Source: Pseudomonadota bacterium (GTDB taxonomy: Bacteria; Pseudomonadota; Alphaproteobacteria; Micavibrionales; UBA1664). Taken from it: 63,775 nt of DNA. A program made the position numbers and the translations under genes. The DNA lies in assembly GCA_009926935.1 (NCBI GenBank), contig RFNZ01000010.1:1-63775 (forward strand), given 5' to 3'. Shown here one piece after another: positions 1-8,004 of this stretch (within the stretch, counting starts at the first letter, position 1; the number at the start of each line of letters is the position of its first letter). The notes below the pieces were generated by a model. The model did no database searches and was not told the origin of the DNA. It was given only the letters and a program-made list of their open reading frames with translations.

Positions 1-1
1 C

Positions 2-169
2 GTAGAAAACCCAAGCCAGACACCGATGAAAAACGGTTTGGCCAAGTTGGGTTTCGGCGGCATTTTGCTGGCGCTCCCTTTCGTATCCGGCATCATGCAG
101 GCGACAATGGGTGGGTATGGCGAAGCCACATTCCAGAAATTCAACAGATCAGGCATACAGATACAGTAA
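2..169 (+). CDS. icmD: IcmD/DotP-like membrane protein, C-terminal part
   Basis: Open reading frame entering from the left edge and ending at TAA 167-169, 9 bp before the icmJ start. The visible 55 residues contain an ENPSQTP motif followed by a hydrophobic stretch (GFGGILLALPFVSGIM) and a short polar tail. IcmD and IcmC of Legionella are small inner-membrane proteins that carry an NP-containing loop before their last membrane helix, and icmD lies directly upstream of icmJ there. The call rests on that order and on the weak motif, so IcmC-like is the alternative. The N-terminus lies outside the window. Confidence 0.55.
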   Translation, partial: VENPSQTPMKNGLAKLGFGGILLALPFVSGIMQATMGGYGEATFQKFNRSGIQIQ

Positions 170-178
170 TCATAAAAC

Positions 179-880
179 ATGGCGCTCTTACCCATTACCC
201 TTGGCCTTTCCGGGTCATCTGAGAAAGCCGGCGGCGCGTCCGCCGGCTCTTCCGCTTTTGGCGGGGATGCGGCGGGCGATACCCTGCGCCAGTCCGTCTT
301 TGAGCGTGATGGGCATGCATGCCAGTACTGCGGGTTTATATCCAAAAAATATCAGGTTGTAAGAGTGCGCGAGGGTAAAGCCGAGGGCACAAACCCCGAT
401 AATTACCTGACTTCTTGCATCTTCTGCGACCAGTGCTTCTCAATCGACAAAGTGGCGACCATGAAATCAGGCGTGTTGATCTGGCTGCCGGAAATCGAGC
501 AGTCTGACCTGCATCACGTGGCCCGCTCCATTTATGTGGCGCGTATTTCGCAAGGCCCGATCGCCGATGCGGCGCGCAAATCGCTTGAGGTCTTAACTTC
601 CCGCCGCGAAGAGGCTTCAAACCGCATTAAAACCGATGATCCGGCCATTCTGTCCATGGTTTTAAGCGATTATGTCGATGCAGGCTCCTATAAGCGCCGC
701 GCGGAAAAACTGGACGGTATCCGTCTGTTTCCGCTGGACCGCCGCATCATCAGCGAGGGCGACCTCGAGTTTAATCAGTTCCCGCAGATCCTTGCCTACT
801 GGCGCTCAAAAGATGGTCCTTTTGGAACATGGCAACCTGCACAGTGGCTTGAGGAATTTAAAACCCTCAAAGCAGCGTGA
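179..880 (+). CDS. icmJ: IcmJ/DotN, type IVB secretion coupling-complex protein
   Basis: 233-residue soluble protein, close in length to Legionella IcmJ/DotN. That protein has an HNH-like zinc fold and belongs to the DotL coupling complex that recruits effectors to the Dot/Icm channel. The sequence shows the zinc-type cysteines (Cys48-x2-Cys51 in the CQYCGF motif; Cys80, Cys83 and Cys86 in CIFCDQC), preceded by VFERDGHA. It also has LIYLPE-like (LIWLPEIEQSDL) and GIRLFPL blocks typical of the family. It is followed by IcmB, as in Legionella. Its 3' end is odd: the last 53 bp recur at 974-1026 beyond an inserted palindromic element, differing only at silent positions and the stop codon. The family call is firm; the role here is inferred from Legionella. 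Confidence 0.88.
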   Translation: MALLPITLGLSGSSEKAGGASAGSSAFGGDAAGDTLRQSVFERDGHACQYCGFISKKYQVVRVREGKAEGTNPDNYLTSCIFCDQCFSIDKVATMKSGVLIWLPEIEQSDLHHVARSIYVARISQGPIADAARKSLEVLTSRREEASNRIKTDDPAILSMVLSDYVDAGSYKRRAEKLDGIRLFPLDRRIISEGDLEFNQFPQILAYWRSKDGPFGTWQPAQWLEEFKTLKAA

Positions 881-890
881 TGTCTACAAT

Positions 891-972
891 GGCCCGTTGA
901 GGGCCCGTGCTTTAGCACGAAGCCCAAGGCGTGCGGAGCACGCGGCCCGGCGTCTGAGGGCCCAAAAAAACG
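891..972. repeat. Palindromic dispersed repeat element, copy A
   Basis: GC-rich element between the icmJ stop and a second copy of the icmJ tail. It opens with GGCCCGTTGAGGGCCC and closes with CTGAGGGCCCAAAAAAACG. Inside are two perfect hairpins: CGTGC-TTTA-GCACG and GCGTGC-GGA-GCACGC. The closing module recurs at 60250-60275 and a TTGAGGGCCC end recurs at 45690-45699, so this is a repeat family. It contains no reading frame that looks coding. Confidence 0.7.
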
Positions 973-973
973 T

Positions 974-1026
974 CATGGCAACCCGCGCAGTGGCTTGAGG
1001 AATTTAAAACCCTCAAGGCTGCGTAA
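974..1026 (+). pseudogene. Duplicated 3' end of icmJ (non-coding remnant)
   Basis: Reads W-Q-P-A-Q-W-L-E-E-F-K-T-L-K-A-A-stop, the same peptide as the end of intact icmJ at 828-880. The two copies differ at five places: four third codon positions, plus the stop codon (TAA here, TGA in the gene). It has no start and no upstream reading frame. The silent-only differences suggest that one of the two tails came from a diverged relative's icmJ rather than from simple local duplication. Which tail is native cannot be told from one genome. Confidence 0.75.
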
Positions 1027-1094
1027 TATTCCTGCCGTTTACGGCACAACCGCCTCTGTCCATCCCTTTGAAATCAGGGTATGATTCGCCTGAG

Positions 1095-4088
1095 ATGAGC
1101 CTGCTCGATAAATTTTTTGTACCTTTCGTCAATGCCTCTCGTCAGGCTGTTGAATCCTTCGTGCGCCTTGAAACGGCGGACGATGAAAATACGCTCGTCT
1201 CAAACGATGGTTCTCTTATCAGTTATCTGCGGGTCGATGGCTCAAGGCAGATTATCGGCGAGGAGGAGTACGCACACCTCATCGAGTCCTCAACGGTCAA
1301 ACTGGGTGCCCGCTTCGATAGGCCCGGCCATGCGATGCAGATCTACTTTGTGCGTGATCCGGCAAGGGCGCGCGGTGCTGTCGAAAATCTCGTAAAACCT
1401 TCCCATCAGGCAGCGCGTAACATCGGGCTTGATCTTGATGATCTGTTTCGTGAACGCATCCGCCACATGGCCCACTACATTGTGTGGGAGGAGTGCTATT
1501 TCGTACTCTGGACGCGGCCAAGCATCCTCACCAAATCCGATCTCGCGCGTGCCGCAAAAGAACAGCAGAATAAAAAATGGGTAAACGCGCCCAATGCGCA
1601 ATTTCCGCTGGCTGCGCTTGATATTCTGCGCGCACGCCATAAAAGTTACGTAGCGGGTATCCAGTCCGCACTGGATGAGCTGGGTATCCGGGCCGACTTG
1701 CTGGATTCGCATACGGCGCTCCAGTGCGTACGCAATAACCTTTTCCCGGATCGTTCCAACGATAAATGGCGCCCCAATCTGCCGGGCGATCCTATCCCCG
1801 TAAGGGCCGCAAAAGAGGCGGGCGATCTTTCGGATATTCTCTGGCCACCCATACGCCAGCAGCTGACAGCCTCCTCAGCCGAAATCATCAACGACCACTC
1901 GGTCCGTATAGGCGGCCTGCTTTGGGGCGGCTGCGATATTGTTCTGGCACCGATGGACCCATCGCCTTTCCCGATGCTGCTCAACCGCCTGTTCGACACC
2001 AAGGTGCCGTTCCGTATTTCTTTCCTCATTGAAAGCGGCGGCGTTGAAGGCATGAATGCGCGCCATTCGATTGCAACTTTCTTAACGGTCACCAACCCCA
2101 TCAACCGTACCATTAAAAATTCTCTCGATGCGCTAAAGGCTCTGGCGCGGTCGGAGCCTGTCGTCAAGCTGCGCCTCTCGCTGGCCACATGGGCGCCGGA
2201 CGGAAAGCAGGAATTGCTGGAAGACCGCATCTCGGTCCTGATGCAGGCGGCAGAAAGCTGGGGTTATTGTCAGGTCAGCAATATCGTCGGTGATCCGCTC
2301 GATTCCGTGCTTTCATCGGCAATGGGGGTCGCCTGCGCATCAACGGCACCGGCTGCCATCGCGCCCATGGCCGAGATCATGAAACTCATACCGTGGCAGC
2401 GCCCATCAAGCCCGTTTGATAAAGGCGCATTGCTCTTGCGCACGCCGGATGGCAAGGCATGGCCTTACCAGACAGGTACCAGCCTCACAACAACGTGGTT
2501 TGATCTTATTTTCGCGCAGCCAGGGGCTGGTAAATCGGTTCTCATGAACTCGCTCAACCTCGGCACCTGTGTTTCGCCGGGGTTATCGAAGCTGCCCTTC
2601 GTAGCCGTCATCGATATCGGGCCCTCATCATCAGGGCTTATCTCTCTGATCAAGGAGTCTCTCCCGCAAGACCGCCGTCACGAGGCGGCTTACTACCGCC
2701 TCCAGATGTCGCCGCAATATGCGATCAACCCGTTTGATACGCAGCTGGGCTGCCGCTACCCGCTGATCGATGAGCGCTCATATCTGTGCGAACTTTTAAC
2801 GCTTCTCTGCACCCCTCCAGGGGCAGAAAGGCCTTATGACGGCGTGCAGCAGTTAGCCGGCCTTGTGGTCGATGAAATGTACCGCTGGCGTGATGATACG
2901 GCAGCCAATGCCGAGGCACGGCCATATCTGCCGCGCGTCGATCACGACATTGATGAAGCCATCAAAAAATACAACATCCATCTGCCGCCCGATCCGTACT
3001 GGTGGGACATCGTCGATCAGTTCTTTGACCTCGAGCTGTGGCACTTGGCCAATCTCGCGCAGCGTCACGCGGTGCCTGTTCTGGGTGATGCCATTACGGC
3101 GGCGCGCCGCCCGCAAATCCGCAACCTGCTTGAAGAAACGCAGATCGGTTCATCAGCTGAAACCGTTATCAATGCCTTCGAGCGGATGATCACATCCGCC
3201 ATCCGCGAATACCCGATTCTGGCTTCGGTCACGCGCTTTGAAATTACGGATGCCCGTGTCTGTGCCCTTGATCTCATGGATGTCTGCCCGCAGGGCGACG
3301 AGGCCGCAGACAGGCAGACCTCCATCATGTACATGCTGGCGCGTCACGCGCTCGTGCGTAGCTGGTGGATGTCTCAGGATACGCTGCGCGCGGTGCCTGA
3401 GAAATACCGCAAGTATCACGAGGCACGCCTTGTCGATATCGGTGAAACGCCAAAACGCCTTTGCTACGACGAGTTTCACCGTACATCCAAATCGAAATCT
3501 GTCCGTGGCCAAATCATCCGCGACGTGCGCGAAGGCCGTAAGCGCGGCGTGCAGATTGTCCTTGCATCACAACTGCTCGATGACTTCGACAACGACATGA
3601 TCGATCTCGCAACAGCTGTCTGGGTTCTGGGTACGGCGGTGTCCGAGCGTGCGGTTGAAAACGTACAGCAGCGTTTTGGTCTTTCCAATACGGCGCGGCA
3701 CGTCATCCGGCATAGGCTTACGGGCCCAAGGGCAGGGGGCGCACCGGCGCTTCTGGTTTTGGGCACCAATGAGGGCCGTTACGAGCAGCACCTCATCAAC
3801 ACGCTGGGCCCTGTTGAGCTCTGGGCTCTTTCAACATCATCGGAAGATGTGGGCATCCGCAACCGTCTTTACAGCCGTCTGGGCGCGCGCCGTGCCCGCC
3901 AGCTACTGGCTTCCAACTTCCCCGGCGGCTCAGCCAGGTCCGAGATCAAGCGCCGCGTCTTCACAAGGGCCGAGGCCGGCGAAACCCAGACCGTGGCCGT
4001 CAGTGCCGTGATCGAGGAAATCGTTGAAGAGCTTGTATCCCAAAGCGGTGAAAATCAGGAACTCGAAGACGAACAGCCAAACGGGTAG
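1095..4088 (+). CDS. icmB: IcmB/DotO, type IVB secretion ATPase (VirB4/TraC-like)
   Basis: 997-residue cytoplasmic ATPase that energises assembly and substrate transfer in Dot/Icm systems; Legionella DotO is about the same length. Walker A is the AQPGAGKSVLMN block near residue 475. It is followed by the family signature IDIGPSSSGLISLIKE, and Walker B is LCYDEFH near residue 790. The ATG at 1095 fits the N-terminal alignment (ETADDENTLVSNDGSLISYL); an in-frame TTG at 1068 is less likely. It lies downstream of icmJ, separated by the inserted element, and 5 bp before the next gene. VirB4 of a conjugative IncI-type system is the nearest alternative, but the DIGPSSSGL block favours IcmB. Confidence 0.9.
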   Translation: MSLLDKFFVPFVNASRQAVESFVRLETADDENTLVSNDGSLISYLRVDGSRQIIGEEEYAHLIESSTVKLGARFDRPGHAMQIYFVRDPARARGAVENLVKPSHQAARNIGLDLDDLFRERIRHMAHYIVWEECYFVLWTRPSILTKSDLARAAKEQQNKKWVNAPNAQFPLAALDILRARHKSYVAGIQSALDELGIRADLLDSHTALQCVRNNLFPDRSNDKWRPNLPGDPIPVRAAKEAGDLSDILWPPIRQQLTASSAEIINDHSVRIGGLLWGGCDIVLAPMDPSPFPMLLNRLFDTKVPFRISFLIESGGVEGMNARHSIATFLTVTNPINRTIKNSLDALKALARSEPVVKLRLSLATWAPDGKQELLEDRISVLMQAAESWGYCQVSNIVGDPLDSVLSSAMGVACASTAPAAIAPMAEIMKLIPWQRPSSPFDKGALLLRTPDGKAWPYQTGTSLTTTWFDLIFAQPGAGKSVLMNSLNLGTCVSPGLSKLPFVAVIDIGPSSSGLISLIKESLPQDRRHEAAYYRLQMSPQYAINPFDTQLGCRYPLIDERSYLCELLTLLCTPPGAERPYDGVQQLAGLVVDEMYRWRDDTAANAEARPYLPRVDHDIDEAIKKYNIHLPPDPYWWDIVDQFFDLELWHLANLAQRHAVPVLGDAITAARRPQIRNLLEETQIGSSAETVINAFERMITSAIREYPILASVTRFEITDARVCALDLMDVCPQGDEAADRQTSIMYMLARHALVRSWWMSQDTLRAVPEKYRKYHEARLVDIGETPKRLCYDEFHRTSKSKSVRGQIIRDVREGRKRGVQIVLASQLLDDFDNDMIDLATAVWVLGTAVSERAVENVQQRFGLSNTARHVIRHRLTGPRAGGAPALLVLGTNEGRYEQHLINTLGPVELWALSTSSEDVGIRNRLYSRLGARRARQLLASNFPGGSARSEIKRRVFTRAEAGETQTVAVSAVIEEIVEELVSQSGENQELEDEQPNG

Positions 4089-4093
4089 CGCAA

Positions 4094-4558
4094 ATGAACG
4101 CCCCTGCCGCCAAAAAAAAACTTCAACTACCTGATCTGCCGATTTGGGGCTGGGCTACAATTGGCGCCGTTGTGCTTGGTGCGCTCGGGGCATTTGCGTA
4201 TACGTTGCCAAGCCATGCCAGCTGGCGTTACGGTGCCTGTAAGGTTTTTCTTGAGCGCTACGTCAAGTTTCCGTCGACGATTGACGTTAAAACCGGCCGT
4301 GAGTTTAGTGCGATGGTCGAAATCGCCTTCGCCGATATGAACCCATACGGCTCACAGCAGATACGCGAATTCGAGTGTTATTTTTCCGAAAGCCCGCAAG
4401 GCGGTGTAACGCTCTCAAAAATCATCCTTGATCGCAAAATGATCCCCGAAAGTTACATCAAGTCGTATAACGAGCTCATACCGCTGCTAGCGTCGATCGA
4501 AACAGATACGGCCCTGCCAAAGGCCCTGCCGGATTCATTATCCGACCTCAAAGACTAG
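4094..4558 (+). CDS. Unknown membrane-anchored protein of the Dot/Icm-like locus
   Basis: 154 residues. A short basic N-terminus (AAKKKLQL) precedes one hydrophobic segment at about residues 17-38 (WGWATIGAVVLGALGAFAYT), then a roughly 115-residue soluble part with two cysteines that could lie in the periplasm. The start follows the icmB stop by 5 bp, so it is very probably co-transcribed with icmB. I do not recognise the family. Position suggests a structural or accessory subunit of the secretion system, which is inference only. Confidence 0.75.
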   Translation: MNAPAAKKKLQLPDLPIWGWATIGAVVLGALGAFAYTLPSHASWRYGACKVFLERYVKFPSTIDVKTGREFSAMVEIAFADMNPYGSQQIREFECYFSESPQGGVTLSKIILDRKMIPESYIKSYNELIPLLASIETDTALPKALPDSLSDLKD

Positions 4559-4610
4559 CACCACATCTGTAATTTGACATAACATAAAAACCTATCGTAA
4601 GCTGGCGCCC

Positions 4611-5423
4611 ATGGAAAAGGTGCTTAAGGTAGTAAAATCAGGCCTCAAATGGGTAGCCAGAAATGTAGTTTTCGGCACCTGCGCGCAATTGGTTAAAACC
4701 GGTATTGCCATCAATTTCAGAACCGGGCGCGTTTACAGCGTACCCTCCAACATGTCCCCGATTGATTATTTTGGCCTCTTGCGCGGCACGTACGAGCAGG
4801 CAGAAATCAAAATCCTCCGTGAGCATTTTAAAAGGGCTGCAAATATTATTGAGATTGGCGCCAATATCGGCGTTGTCACGCGTGCGGCCATCACCGAAAA
4901 AATGGCAGATGCCGAAAGCCGCTACGTTGCAGTCGAACCAAATCCAAAAGCGATTGAGGCACTAAGCCGCAACATCGCGCGCTGTTACGATCCAAAAACG
5001 ACTAACAGCGTGTTTATCGAAGCGGCTGCCCTTTCAGCCCCTGAGGATAGCGGCAAAACGGCCTCGTTCATGATGCGCGATAATCTTAGCTCCGGTCTTG
5101 CAAGCCACACGACTGATAAACTGGGCGGCACGCCAACACCCGTGAGACTGCAATCGCTTTCATCTCTGCTTGATAAATACGGTATGGACCGTGCCTCGCT
5201 CATTATCGATGCCGAAGGTGCCGAGATCGATATGGTCTTTAACGACAAAGCCGGTCTTGCACGCATTGATCAGATTGCGATCGAGGTACATGACACGAAG
5301 CTGACGGAGCGCAAGGAAACGCCGGATGATGTCCTGCGTGAGCTTGAAAAACAGGGCTTCAGGATCGGCGGCCGCGAATCCAATACGTACTATCTCTATC
5401 GCCCGGGCGTGCTGGGCCTTTAA
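4611..5423 (+). CDS. FkbM-family SAM-dependent methyltransferase
   Basis: 270 residues with the FkbM arrangement. A variable N-terminus is followed by the SAM-binding glycine motif IIEIGANIGVVTRAA, then an acidic ribose contact (VAVEPNPKAIEAL), a central L.SLLDKYG segment and DAEGAEIDMV, and it ends with the typical LREL.KQGFRIG segment. FkbM enzymes O-methylate sugars or small molecules, and the substrate cannot be read from the sequence. The gene ends convergently with the ubiquinone hydroxylase gene, and the two coding regions overlap by 65 bp. Confidence 0.85.
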   Translation: MEKVLKVVKSGLKWVARNVVFGTCAQLVKTGIAINFRTGRVYSVPSNMSPIDYFGLLRGTYEQAEIKILREHFKRAANIIEIGANIGVVTRAAITEKMADAESRYVAVEPNPKAIEALSRNIARCYDPKTTNSVFIEAAALSAPEDSGKTASFMMRDNLSSGLASHTTDKLGGTPTPVRLQSLSSLLDKYGMDRASLIIDAEGAEIDMVFNDKAGLARIDQIAIEVHDTKLTERKETPDDVLRELEKQGFRIGGRESNTYYLYRPGVLGL

Positions 5424-6609
5424 GCCCCATCGCCTGATGCATGAAAAAGCGCATGGCAAAAGGCACGCGCTTTACAATCGAAAGTCCCGCACGGCGCAGC
5501 AGCGTGACAGGCAGAAAATCATTCGAGAATAAAAGCGTCAGCACATCTGTAGCCCCGCACATGGCAATATTGTCCATCCGGCGGCGGCGCTGGTAGGTTT
5601 TTAAAACATCCAAGTCGCCCATATCGCGGCCCTCTTTACGGGCATCCAGCAATATATCGGTCAGGGCATCAAGGTCACGTAGGCTCATGTTAAGGCCTTG
5701 CCCTGCAATCGGGTGCATGCCGTGCGCGGCCTCGGCTACCAGTACGGCGCGTGGTGCCACATAAGAGTAACTTTTAACAAGGTTGAGCGGCCATGCCTCG
5801 CGGCGGCCAGCAGCCCAAATACGGCCAAAGCGGTTGCCTGCGCGTGCCTGTATGGCCGCGTTAAAAACATCATCAGGGCATTGCACCCATTTTTTTGCAT
5901 CCGGTCCGTGCACGCTCCACACAAGGGCAGAGCGGTGGGTGCCGTCAGGTAAATCGGTGAAGGGCAAGAGTGCAAACGGCCCCTCGCGCCTGAAATGTTC
6001 AACGGCAAGGCCGTGGTGCGGTTTTTCGTGGGCCGCAAGGCACACGATGGCGGTCTGCTTGTAATCGCGGCCCCACGCACCGATGTTCATGGTTTCGCGC
6101 ACCAGCGATTTGCGTCCGTCCGCGCCAATCACCAATGCAACATCAATAACGGATGTATCATCAAGGGTAATCTGCGCACCCCGCTCGCTATAAGTAACAT
6201 CGCGCACCGTAACGCCCGTTATATGCCTGACGTTCTTAAACGCTTGCACACGCTTGATAAGGGCGTGGCGTAAGTCGGCATTATCGACAATCCAGCCGAA
6301 TGCTTCGGCATCGATATCGTCGGCCTTGAATGTCATGACCGATGGTGAATCTCCATCAAGAATATCAATGGTGGTAATGGCTGCCGATGCCCGCGCAAGC
6401 CCGGCCCAAACACCGGCGCGGCTAAGGACGGCGCGGGAACCAAAGGATACAGCCGTCGTGCGTCCGTCAAATTCCAGCGACATCTGCCGTGCCAATGGTT
6501 CGGCATCCACGCAAACAACGTTGAAGCCTTCCTGCCCCAAGAGTGCGGCTTGTGTAAGCCCCGCAAGGCCCCCGCCGATAATGCCGATGGTATCTGTTTT
6601 TTTATTCAT
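5359..6609 (-). CDS. FAD-dependent ubiquinone biosynthesis hydroxylase (UbiH/UbiF/Coq6 family)
   Basis: 416 residues. The N-terminal Rossmann motif is GGGLAGLTQAALLGQEG. FDGRTTAVSFGSRAVL follows, then the DG motif GADGRKSLVRE, and the C-terminal FAD motif HPIAGQGLNMSLRDLDAL. These are diagnostic for aromatic-ring hydroxylases of ubiquinone synthesis. Which ring position it hydroxylates cannot be decided. The start (ATG 6609) lies inside the stop region of yggS, an 8-bp overlap, so the two are co-transcribed. The last 65 bp overlap the opposite-strand FkbM gene. Confidence 0.88.
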   Translation of the reverse strand: MNKKTDTIGIIGGGLAGLTQAALLGQEGFNVVCVDAEPLARQMSLEFDGRTTAVSFGSRAVLSRAGVWAGLARASAAITTIDILDGDSPSVMTFKADDIDAEAFGWIVDNADLRHALIKRVQAFKNVRHITGVTVRDVTYSERGAQITLDDTSVIDVALVIGADGRKSLVRETMNIGAWGRDYKQTAIVCLAAHEKPHHGLAVEHFRREGPFALLPFTDLPDGTHRSALVWSVHGPDAKKWVQCPDDVFNAAIQARAGNRFGRIWAAGRREAWPLNLVKSYSYVAPRAVLVAEAAHGMHPIAGQGLNMSLRDLDALTDILLDARKEGRDMGDLDVLKTYQRRRRMDNIAMCGATDVLTLLFSNDFLPVTLLRRAGLSIVKRVPFAMRFFMHQAMGLKGPARPGDRDSTYWIRGRRS

Positions 6610-7264
6610 ATTTTACGCGTTCTCCAAACAGGGCGGAACCAACACGCACATGTGTCGCACCCATGCGGATGGCTTCTTCAAAATCCTGGCTCATGCCCAT
6701 GCTCAACTTCGGCAATGACAGTCTTTTAGCCCAGGTTGCCAGGAGGCCGAAGTGAAAAATAGGAGATGCATCAACCGGCGGTATGCACATAAGGCCGGTT
6801 ATCTTGAGGCCCGATTTTTCAGTGCAGTGCCTGTAAAGCGCTTCAAGATCGTATGGCAGCACGCCGCCCTTTTGCGGCTCCTCCCCGGTATTGACCTGTA
6901 TGAAGCATTCAATAGGGCGCCCGGCATCGGCGACAGCGTCCGCAAGCTTGATACGGTCGATCGTTTCAATCACGTCAAACAAGGCAACGGCGTCGCGTGC
7001 CTTGTTGGTTTGTAGGCCGCCGATCAGGTGCAGTTTCAAATCGGGGTATGCGGCACGTGCGGCCTCCCAGTGCTCTCGGGCCTCCTGTACGCGGTTTTCA
7101 CCAAAAACGCGGTGGCCGCAATCAAGCGCGGCCTTGAGCTTTTCAGGCGGCTGTACCTTGGAAACAGCCACAAGCGTCACGCTCTCGGGGGCGCGGCCAG
7201 CATCCGTCACCGCTTTTGCGATACGCCCGCCTATCTCTTCAAAGTTTGCCGTAATATCTTTCAT
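6602..7264 (-). CDS. YggS-type PLP homeostasis protein
   Basis: About 220 residues from ATG 7264 (MKDIT); an upstream in-frame extension to 7318 reads like non-coding sequence and is rejected. PLP lysine sits in LVAVSKVQP; FGENRVQEA, HLIGGLQTNKAR and the C-terminal SMGMSQDFEEAI and VRVGSALFGER blocks are all family signatures. YggS/PLPBP binds pyridoxal phosphate without a known catalytic activity and keeps the B6 and amino-acid pools balanced. The usual LQxNK block reads GGLQTNK here. It forms an operon with the following ubiquinone gene. Confidence 0.92.
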   Translation of the reverse strand: MKDITANFEEIGGRIAKAVTDAGRAPESVTLVAVSKVQPPEKLKAALDCGHRVFGENRVQEAREHWEAARAAYPDLKLHLIGGLQTNKARDAVALFDVIETIDRIKLADAVADAGRPIECFIQVNTGEEPQKGGVLPYDLEALYRHCTEKSGLKITGLMCIPPVDASPIFHFGLLATWAKRLSLPKLSMGMSQDFEEAIRMGATHVRVGSALFGERVKYE

Positions 7265-7276
7265 AACTGCGACAGT

Positions 7277-7305
7277 TTGACAGCCCACGCCTACTCTGGC
7301 AATAA
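7277..7305 (+). promoter_or_regulatory. Possible sigma70 promoter of mscL
   Basis: TTGACA at 7277-7282, a 17-bp spacer, then CAATAA at 7300-7305, about 35 bp before the mscL start. The -35 box is perfect and the -10 box is poor. It lies in the divergent yggS/mscL spacer. Confidence 0.4.
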
Positions 7306-7339
7306 ACGCCATCATCAAAAACGTAAAAGAGGTTTCACC

Positions 7340-7774
7340 ATGTCATTCTCATTTGTCAAAGAATTCAAAGAGTTCATCACACGCGGCAACGTGCTCGACC
7401 TCGCAGTCGGTATCATCATCGGTGCGGCTTTCACGGCGATTGTCAGCTCTCTGGTTGATGATGTCATTATGCCGGTTATTGGCCTTCTGTTGTCGGGTAT
7501 CGACTTCTCGAACCTCTTCGTCAACCTCAAAGACCCTCTGAACAACACCTTTGTGACCATCAAGGATGCGAAAGCAGCCGGCGTTGCCACGCTCAATTAC
7601 GGCCTGTTCATCAATGCGGTCGTCAAGTTCCTGATCGTGTCTTTTGCCGTGTTCGTCATGGTCAAAAACGTCAACCGCTTCGTTAAGAAGCCTGAGGCAG
7701 CCCCTGCAGCCCCAGCCCCAACGCCTGAAGACATTGTTCTGCTACGCGAAATCCGCGACGCATTGCGTAAATAA
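7340..7774 (+). CDS. mscL: Large-conductance mechanosensitive channel MscL
   Basis: 144 residues, normal for the family. The N-terminal amphipathic segment FVKEFKEFITRGNVLDLAVG leads into TM1 (IIIGAAFTAIVSSLVDDVIMPVIG). A periplasmic loop follows, then TM2 (YGLFINAVVKFLIVSFAVFVMV) and a cytoplasmic helix (PTPEDIVLLREIRDALRK). The homopentamer opens under membrane tension to release solutes on osmotic downshock. The start at ATG 7340 follows an AGAGG Shine-Dalgarno sequence; an upstream in-frame extension covers the yggS promoter region and is not used. Confidence 0.96.
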   Translation: MSFSFVKEFKEFITRGNVLDLAVGIIIGAAFTAIVSSLVDDVIMPVIGLLLSGIDFSNLFVNLKDPLNNTFVTIKDAKAAGVATLNYGLFINAVVKFLIVSFAVFVMVKNVNRFVKKPEAAPAAPAPTPEDIVLLREIRDALRK

Positions 7775-7791
7775 TTTATCTTGATACAAGG

Positions 7792-7818
7792 CGGAACCTG
7801 CCTTAAAAGCAGGTTCCG
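7792..7818 (+). other. Hairpin between mscL and tRNA-Ala
   Basis: Perfect 10-bp stem CGGAACCTGC / GCAGGTTCCG with a 7-nt loop. It has no U-tract, so it is a transcript-end or processing hairpin rather than a canonical intrinsic terminator. Confidence 0.5.
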
Positions 7819-7828
7819 TACCGGTAAC

Positions 7829-7904
<76 letters not shown>

Positions 7905-7916
7905 CCGTGAACCTCA

Positions 7917-7942
7917 AAAGGCAGCCTCTGGGCTGCCTTTTT
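7917..7942 (+). terminator. Intrinsic terminator after tRNA-Ala
   Basis: AAAGGCAGCC, a short TCTG loop, then GGCTGCCTTTTT and a T-rich run, ending 38 bp after the tRNA. Confidence 0.85.
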
Positions 7943-8004
7943 GTTTGGCGCGATTCAGATACAATGTAAGTAGGGCTATTCTGCCCCATAAAGCGTTGTA
8001 TGGC

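Noticed and set aside
672..998. 108-codon frame across the icmJ end and the palindromic element
   Set aside because: Out of frame with icmJ and runs through the repeat element; explained by composition.
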